In this document: one piece after another, positions 59,580-64,000 of the stretch
Layout of the letters: every line of letters starts with the position of its first letter
How positions within the stretch are numbered: position 1 is the first letter of the stretch
Assembly: GCF_002109495.1 (NCBI RefSeq)
Contig: NZ_LVJN01000021.1
Coordinates: 372,001-436,000, forward strand
DNA from: Magnetofaba australis IT-1
GTDB taxonomy: Bacteria; Pseudomonadota; Magnetococcia; Magnetococcales; Magnetococcaceae
DNA: 64,000 nucleotides
Direction: 5' to 3'
Translations under genes and position numbers: made by a program
The notes under the pieces: generated by a model
The model's input: the letters and a program-made list of their open reading frames with translations, nothing else
What the model was told of the DNA's origin: nothing
Databases searched by the model: none

Positions 59580-61718
59580 TTATGCCCGCCTGACGCCATA
59601 GCGATCATACAGAAAAGTTTTTCCGCCCCAGGCGAAGGCAAACCCGGCGTCATCCTGTTGAATCACGCGGGGATTCTCCTCCGCCTGGAACTGGCATCCT
59701 CGGACGAGGCTCTCCGGCAGCCGTAGTTGCGCCACCGGGTTGGCTAACGGGCTCATGGGGTGGGGTTCGGCGAACAGCGCCATACGGTCATCGGAACCCA
59801 GGCGGGTGGCGGCTCTATTCTGCGTGGGCAGCGCCTGCGCATCGTCGTCCATGAGCGGCTTGTCCACTTTGAGCAGAGCGATCCGCGCCATGCCGGAATC
59901 GGTATAGTTTTGCCCGGCGATAAAGCGATCAACCTCCGCCATGTCGGGCGCGCGTGCTTGAAGTTGATCCAACGCCTGCTGGTGCATGGCCGACTCCACC
60001 AGCAGACGATTATCCGCCGGGATATTCCAATGTGGCCGCTGGTCGATCAATTCGGCGGTCAGGCGCAACACGCGCAGATCTTCATACACCGTGCCCCAGC
60101 CATGGGGTCCGCGCGATCCGGCGCCATTGAGCGCGGCGGCCCACCCCGCCCAATCCGGCTGAGGCGTCATCAGGATGGATGCCCGCGCCTGGGTGAATCC
60201 TGCGGGGCGGGCGCGATCGGCGTGGCGATGCAGCCGCCCGATGCGTTGCAACAGCACATCCATGGGGCACAGATCGGTCATGAGCCAATCGGCGTCGATA
60301 TCCAAGCTCTGCTCGGCGGTTTGCGTGGTGACGGCGACCACGCCGGATGCGCCGCGCTGCTTGGGACGGAACGCCTGCTCCAACGCCCCATCCAGCGCGC
60401 GGCGATCCTCGGGGGAGAAGCGACTGTGGCACAGCGCGGGAAGCTCGCCACAACGCAGCAGGAGCGGACTCCCCTCCCACGCCAGCGCCTCCAACGCCTG
60501 CTGCGTGGCCACCGCATCGCCCACGGTGTTGCGCAAAATCAGCACCCGCGCCCCCTGCCGCGCCGCCGCCAGCGCTTGCTCCACGATGGTCGCCGCCTCA
60601 TCGGCCAGCGGCAGACTCTCCACCTGCACCGCCTTCTGTTGACTTGCGGCTTCTGGAGCCCGAGTCTGCGCCGCTTCCCCTGTCCCACACCAGGTGATCA
60701 ACGGATAGGGCGCGGCGACGGCGGCCTCCAGCGTCGGCGCCTCTTCGCCGAACAGCTGCGCGCGGAACCCCGCCCCCAGCGTGGCCGACATCAGCAGCGC
60801 ATGCCCCCCGGCGGCGCGGTGGCGCTTGAGCAGCGCGGCGAGCAAGGCGCGCATGTAGAAGTCCGAGGCGTGCACCTCATCGATCACCAGCAACAGCCGA
60901 CTGAGCAGCGCCCCGCGCATGGCGGCGTGCTTGACCCGCAACATGGAGAGCAGCGCCTGATCCACGCTGCCCACCGCCACGGTGGCGGCCAGAAAGCGCT
61001 TGGGATGCTCCGCCGCCCAGGCGCGCGGGGCCTGTTGTTCATCATCCCACAGGGTTTCGAAACGGGAGAGTTTGCGCCCTTGCATCTCCCCGGCGCGCAG
61101 ATAGCCGGGCAGCGCCAGCACGGTGAGCGGGGCGTTGTCGCCCAACAGCGCCCGCATCGCCCTGTCCACCCGCCCATGCAGCTGCACGGCGGCGGCGCGG
61201 GTGGGCAGGGCGAAATAGAGGCCGTCGCAGGCGCCCGCCTTGAGCAGTTGGGCAAAGCGCCACAGCGCCGCTTCGGTCTTGCCGGAGCCGGTTTGCGACT
61301 CCAGCAGAACCAGCGAGCCCGGCGGCGTGGGCAGATCCAACAGCGCCGCCTGCGCCGGACGCGGCGCATGGCCGTCGAACCAGGCGGAGAATTCCAACGG
61401 CGCTCCCGTTTGCAGCACTGCGGACAGGGTATGTTCCAGCCCGACATTGGCCAGCGCGTGCGACGCCCGTTGCCGCGCCCAGGCAATGCGCGGGGTTTCG
61501 TCGGTGTGGGGATAGGGGAAGAACTGCGTATCGGAAGCGATCCAGTCCGCGGCGCTCACCAGACCCATAAAACCGTGGCAAAATGACGGCGCAGCAGGCA
61601 GCGGCGGCACGGCGTCAAACGCTTGCGGAAACCAACCCGGTAAGACATCGACCAGCGCCCGCGCCGACGCTATCGGGTCATAGCCTTGATCAGGTTTCCA
61701 ATATCGCACGCTTTCCAT
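59580..61718 (-). CDS. cas3: Cas3 helicase part, type I-E (split from HD part)
   Basis: The 712-residue ORF has the SF2 helicase motifs: ESQTGSGKTEAA (Walker A), LLVIDEVHASD (DExH), LLMSATLG, TQTAEQSLDID and LQRIGRLHRH (motif VI), and the Cas3 C-terminal domain. The HD domain is not in this ORF but in the overlapping upstream ORF. Together they total about 885 residues, the length of an ordinary Cas3. The first residues (ESVRYWKPDQGYDP) continue what the HD ORF should read after its SHHGQTPPKW, so this is one gene cut by a -1 frame change. Cas3 degrades DNA marked by Cascade. Confidence 0.92.
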   Translation of the reverse strand: MESVRYWKPDQGYDPIASARALVDVLPGWFPQAFDAVPPLPAAPSFCHGFMGLVSAADWIASDTQFFPYPHTDETPRIAWARQRASHALANVGLEHTLSAVLQTGAPLEFSAWFDGHAPRPAQAALLDLPTPPGSLVLLESQTGSGKTEAALWRFAQLLKAGACDGLYFALPTRAAAVQLHGRVDRAMRALLGDNAPLTVLALPGYLRAGEMQGRKLSRFETLWDDEQQAPRAWAAEHPKRFLAATVAVGSVDQALLSMLRVKHAAMRGALLSRLLLVIDEVHASDFYMRALLAALLKRHRAAGGHALLMSATLGAGFRAQLFGEEAPTLEAAVAAPYPLITWCGTGEAAQTRAPEAASQQKAVQVESLPLADEAATIVEQALAAARQGARVLILRNTVGDAVATQQALEALAWEGSPLLLRCGELPALCHSRFSPEDRRALDGALEQAFRPKQRGASGVVAVTTQTAEQSLDIDADWLMTDLCPMDVLLQRIGRLHRHADRARPAGFTQARASILMTPQPDWAGWAAALNGAGSRGPHGWGTVYEDLRVLRLTAELIDQRPHWNIPADNRLLVESAMHQQALDQLQARAPDMAEVDRFIAGQNYTDSGMARIALLKVDKPLMDDDAQALPTQNRAATRLGSDDRMALFAEPHPMSPLANPVAQLRLPESLVRGCQFQAEENPRVIQQDDAGFAFAWGGKTFLYDRYGVRRA

Positions 61719-62185
61719 TTCGGAGGAGTTTGGCCATGGTGGCTGATGCTGGCAAAAATCAACTCGAGCAGCCCGGCTTCCGATTCACACCAGTTGCCCA
61801 TGCGAACAGACAACGACTGAAGAATCTGGCCCGCATGCTCGATGAGTCCCCACATCCCCTCCGCCACGTGACCCCTCAGCGATCCCCGACCCGTCGCCTT
61901 ATTCTGAAAGCCGCGGTTGAACTTGCCGATATCGTGTAGCCCCGCCAGCAGCGCCAGACGCGCGCAGTGGACCGGCGTTAGATCGTCCCAGCCCGCCAAT
62001 TGCGCCAGCCCCTGGCGGATGGCGGCGCGGCGCAACATCGCCTCCAGCGTTGCGGCCACATCGGCGCTGTGGTCGGCGATGGAGAGGGTGGCGCTGACCT
62101 TGCCGCTCGCATCGCGGGTCAATTTGCCCCAGGGGATATTCTTTAAGTGATTATCTTCCAACATAGACTGGACTTTCCAAGTCAT
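61670..62185 (-). CDS. cas3: Cas3 HD-nuclease part (Cas3''-like ORF)
   Basis: The ORF has the HD nuclease motifs of Cas3: DHSADVA, LLAGLHDIGKFNRGF, GHVAEG and SISHHGQTPPKW. The last 16 residues after PPKW (ending KAMTR) have no family counterpart and come from the wrong frame. It overlaps the helicase ORF by 49 nt. The ATG at 62185 is preferred; TTG at 62197 or ATG at 62164 are possible. This is either an inactivating frameshift, a functional split, or a sequencing error. Confidence 0.85.
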   Translation of the reverse strand: MTWKVQSMLEDNHLKNIPWGKLTRDASGKVSATLSIADHSADVAATLEAMLRRAAIRQGLAQLAGWDDLTPVHCARLALLAGLHDIGKFNRGFQNKATGRGSLRGHVAEGMWGLIEHAGQILQSLSVRMGNWCESEAGLLELIFASISHHGQTPPKWKACDIGNLIKAMTR

Positions 62186-62211
62186 ATTGCTATGCAAAGG
62201 AGGTGTATAGG

Positions 62212-62240
62212 ATTATTGATGTATCGTGTGGTCTTGTCAA
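62212..62240 (-). promoter_or_regulatory. Probable promoter of the cas operon
   Basis: On the minus strand TTGACA (62235-62240) is followed after 17 bp by AATAAT (62212-62217), about 25 nt before the first cas3 start codon. The region is AT-rich compared with its neighbours. Confidence 0.6.
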
Positions 62241-62314
62241 TCAGTCGCCGGATGAACAGATCTGTTGCAGATAATTTTTATTATTGCGTCAGGATCTCAA
62301 TTGAACAGGCGCAA

Positions 62315-63622
62315 TCACTCCGCTTGCGCCGCTTGCGGCGCCTCCATCACCAGACGGAAGCCGACAAAATTGTAGCGCCTTTTCGGCCAACGCGGGGAGC
62401 GCATGCTGGCGCGGGTCATAATGTGCCAGGCATACCAACTGGCGCCGCGGAAGACGGCGTAGCGACCCACGGGCGGCCCCTGGGGATCCTGCAGCGGCGT
62501 GGGCGTGGTTTCCAAATAGGGGGTGTACCAATCCTGCGCCCATTCGCTGACATTGCCGATTATATCGTAGACGCCCAGGGAGTTGGGGGCAAAGCAACCG
62601 GCTGGCGCGGTATGGCCGAAACCGTCGTCACATTGGAAAAACGACTGAAAATTCTCATTGAGAGCGATATTGAGCGCCCGGTCGGCCAGATTCTCGCCCT
62701 GACACACCGCCGCCGCGTTGGGATCCTGATAGGGCTTTACCGGGCTTTGGCTGGCCACATACTCCCACTGCGCTTCGCTGGGCAGAGTGAACTGTTGTCC
62801 GCTCTTTGCGCTGAGCCAGCGGGCGAAAGCTTTGGCCTGTGCTTGGCTGATACAGGTCACCGGGTGTGTCTCCGCCTGCGCAAAACCTGGATTCCGCCAA
62901 CTCAGGCCATCTCGATAATCGTAATGGGTGTTGTTTGAACTGATGCGCAAGAAATAGCACCCAGCCGACTCCTCTTCGCCCCCGGTTTCGCGCACAAACT
63001 GGCGGTACTGCGCCACGGTCACTTCGCGGGCGGCCATGCGGAAGGGGCTGACGCACACCGTGTGCGGCGGCCCCTCATCGGAGTGATGCCACTTGCCGCT
63101 GTCGGCGCCCATCTGGAAGCAGCCGCCGGGGATATCCACCAACGCCATGTCGGTGTGCGGTTCAATCCAGCCGCTGGCGCCCGGGGGCAGACCTGTGGGC
63201 GGCGGGCAATCGGTCGATTTGCGCGGGGTCTGTTGCGGCAAGGCCCCCGGCGCGCTGGTGAGCTGCAGGGCGTTGTCTGTCGCCGCGCCGGGTTGTGCGG
63301 CGACCAAATGCGGAAATGGCTCGGTAGGGGAAAACAGCGCGCCGATCCAAACCGGCGCCGCCAGCCAGAGCGCAGCAAAGCCGCCCGCCAGCAGGATTTT
63401 GTGCGCCGTCTTCAGGGAGGAGCGTTCGCGCAGCAGGAACAGCCCCACCGCGCCCAGCGCGAGCCCATTGAGAAACCAGGCCAGCAGCGCATACCCGGGA
63501 ACAATCTGGTCGAAATAGGCGGAGAGCTGCAACTCTCCCCAAAACAGCGCCAGCACCAGAATGCGCGCCGGCACATAGAGGCCGAAAATCAGAATAACAA
63601 GAATGAGCTGACGCACGATCAC
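62315..63622 (-). CDS. Membrane-anchored formylglycine-generating-enzyme (SUMF1) family protein
   Basis: The protein is 435 residues. Three to four membrane segments lie in residues 1-110, a Pro-rich linker follows, and a SUMF1/FGE-sulfatase domain fills the rest (DMALVDIPGGCFQMGAD, PFRMAAREVTVAQYRQF, LPSEAQWEYVA, IGNVSEWAQDWY, FRGASWY, FVGFRLVM). The domain faces the periplasm if the N-terminus is in. Most such proteins are not sulfatase activators but structural or effector domains often linked to kinases. The start is a GTG at 63622 that overlaps the upstream gene's stop (GTGA). Confidence 0.85.
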   Translation of the reverse strand: MIVRQLILVILIFGLYVPARILVLALFWGELQLSAYFDQIVPGYALLAWFLNGLALGAVGLFLLRERSSLKTAHKILLAGGFAALWLAAPVWIGALFSPTEPFPHLVAAQPGAATDNALQLTSAPGALPQQTPRKSTDCPPPTGLPPGASGWIEPHTDMALVDIPGGCFQMGADSGKWHHSDEGPPHTVCVSPFRMAAREVTVAQYRQFVRETGGEEESAGCYFLRISSNNTHYDYRDGLSWRNPGFAQAETHPVTCISQAQAKAFARWLSAKSGQQFTLPSEAQWEYVASQSPVKPYQDPNAAAVCQGENLADRALNIALNENFQSFFQCDDGFGHTAPAGCFAPNSLGVYDIIGNVSEWAQDWYTPYLETTPTPLQDPQGPPVGRYAVFRGASWYAWHIMTRASMRSPRWPKRRYNFVGFRLVMEAPQAAQAE

Positions 63623-64000
63623 GGCGCCGTCCTCCGGGTCATCACCAGCCGCATGCCCAAGGTGCTGTCGCTGTGGTTGGGATAATCCACGCCGCGCCGC
63701 GCCGCGCGCACCCCTTTGGGATAACAGCGCCAACAGCCGCCGCGCGTCACATTCATGCGTCCGCGCGTCTGGCGCGGGTTGATGCGCGCAGGCCCCGCTT
63801 GCAGATACGCTGCATAGCGCGCCTTATCGGCAGGTTCGGCGTCGCGCAGCAAAGCGTCGTTGATCCAGCCGATGGCCTCGGCGTCGGGGTAGACCGCATA
63901 GAAGTCGCTGGTCCATTCGGAAACATTGCCCAACATGTCATGCAGACCAAAAGCGTTGGCGCGGTAGCGTCCCACCCCTTGCGTCCACACTGCGCCATCT
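63619..64000 (-). CDS. SUMF1-family protein, C-terminal part (5' end off window)
   Basis: The last 126 residues of a formylglycine-generating-enzyme-like domain are visible: ANAFGLHDMLGNVSEWTSDFYAVYPD, MNVTRGGCWRCYPKGVRAARRG, and the terminal LGMRLVMTRR. The rest lies beyond the right edge. Its stop overlaps the start of the membrane-anchored SUMF1 gene, so the two are coupled and probably paralogues. Confidence 0.85.
   Translation of the reverse strand, partial: DGAVWTQGVGRYRANAFGLHDMLGNVSEWTSDFYAVYPDAEAIGWINDALLRDAEPADKARYAAYLQAGPARINPRQTRGRMNVTRGGCWRCYPKGVRAARRGVDYPNHSDSTLGMRLVMTRRTAP

Overview
The window is GC-rich Gram-negative chromosome. TamA/TamB (outer-membrane assembly), FtsE/FtsX, PyrB/PyrC/PyrR/PyrK, GcvH, LarE and a bacteriohemerythrin point to a proteobacterium. 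The mix would fit a magnetotactic-coccus-type lineage, but nothing here proves the genus. No rRNA or tRNA gene was seen.

Layout. 1-3575: a kinase-like protein running off the left edge, a DUF1643 protein, and a three-gene run headed by a periplasmic binding protein. 3759-9554: an AT-rich accessory island. It holds a tyrosine recombinase split by an IS3-family element, a TPR-like gene split by an IS1-family element, and an ATP-grasp gene in the opposite orientation. The TPR-like and ATP-grasp genes lie between perfect 23-bp inverted repeats, which is the geometry of a recombinase-invertible cassette. 9890-20725: glycosyltransferase, dGTPase, 3-hydroxyisobutyrate-type dehydrogenase, HigBA toxin-antitoxin, TamA-TamB. 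21744-30365: one long leftward gene run, pyrR-pyrB-pyrC, then DUF1538 membrane protein, two PII-like proteins, PyrK and a large membrane protein. 30699-34153: Nudix hydrolase, hemerythrin, three small orphan genes and a lipoprotein. 34328-35741: a second copy of the IS3-family element. 36138-47864: WGR protein, JAMM peptidase, LarE, GcvH, FtsEX, a 1491-residue acidic zinc-ribbon/DUF3426 protein and a cNMP-binding SpoIIE-type phosphatase.

48064-62240 is a complete type I-E CRISPR-Cas locus. It has 81 repeats and 80 spacers transcribed leftward from an AT-rich leader next to cas2. The cas operon (cas3-cse1-cse2-cas7-cas5-cas6e-cas1-cas2) is also leftward. cas3 is split into an HD ORF and a helicase ORF by a frame change. 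62315-64000 holds two translationally coupled formylglycine-generating-enzyme-like (SUMF1) genes.

A family of modular, hairpin-rich intergenic repeats runs through the window in at least eleven places, two of them inside the cas operon. Stems change by compensatory substitutions between copies. Some copies are bounded by TATAGTCGCT-type terminal inverted repeats, so the family looks MITE-like.
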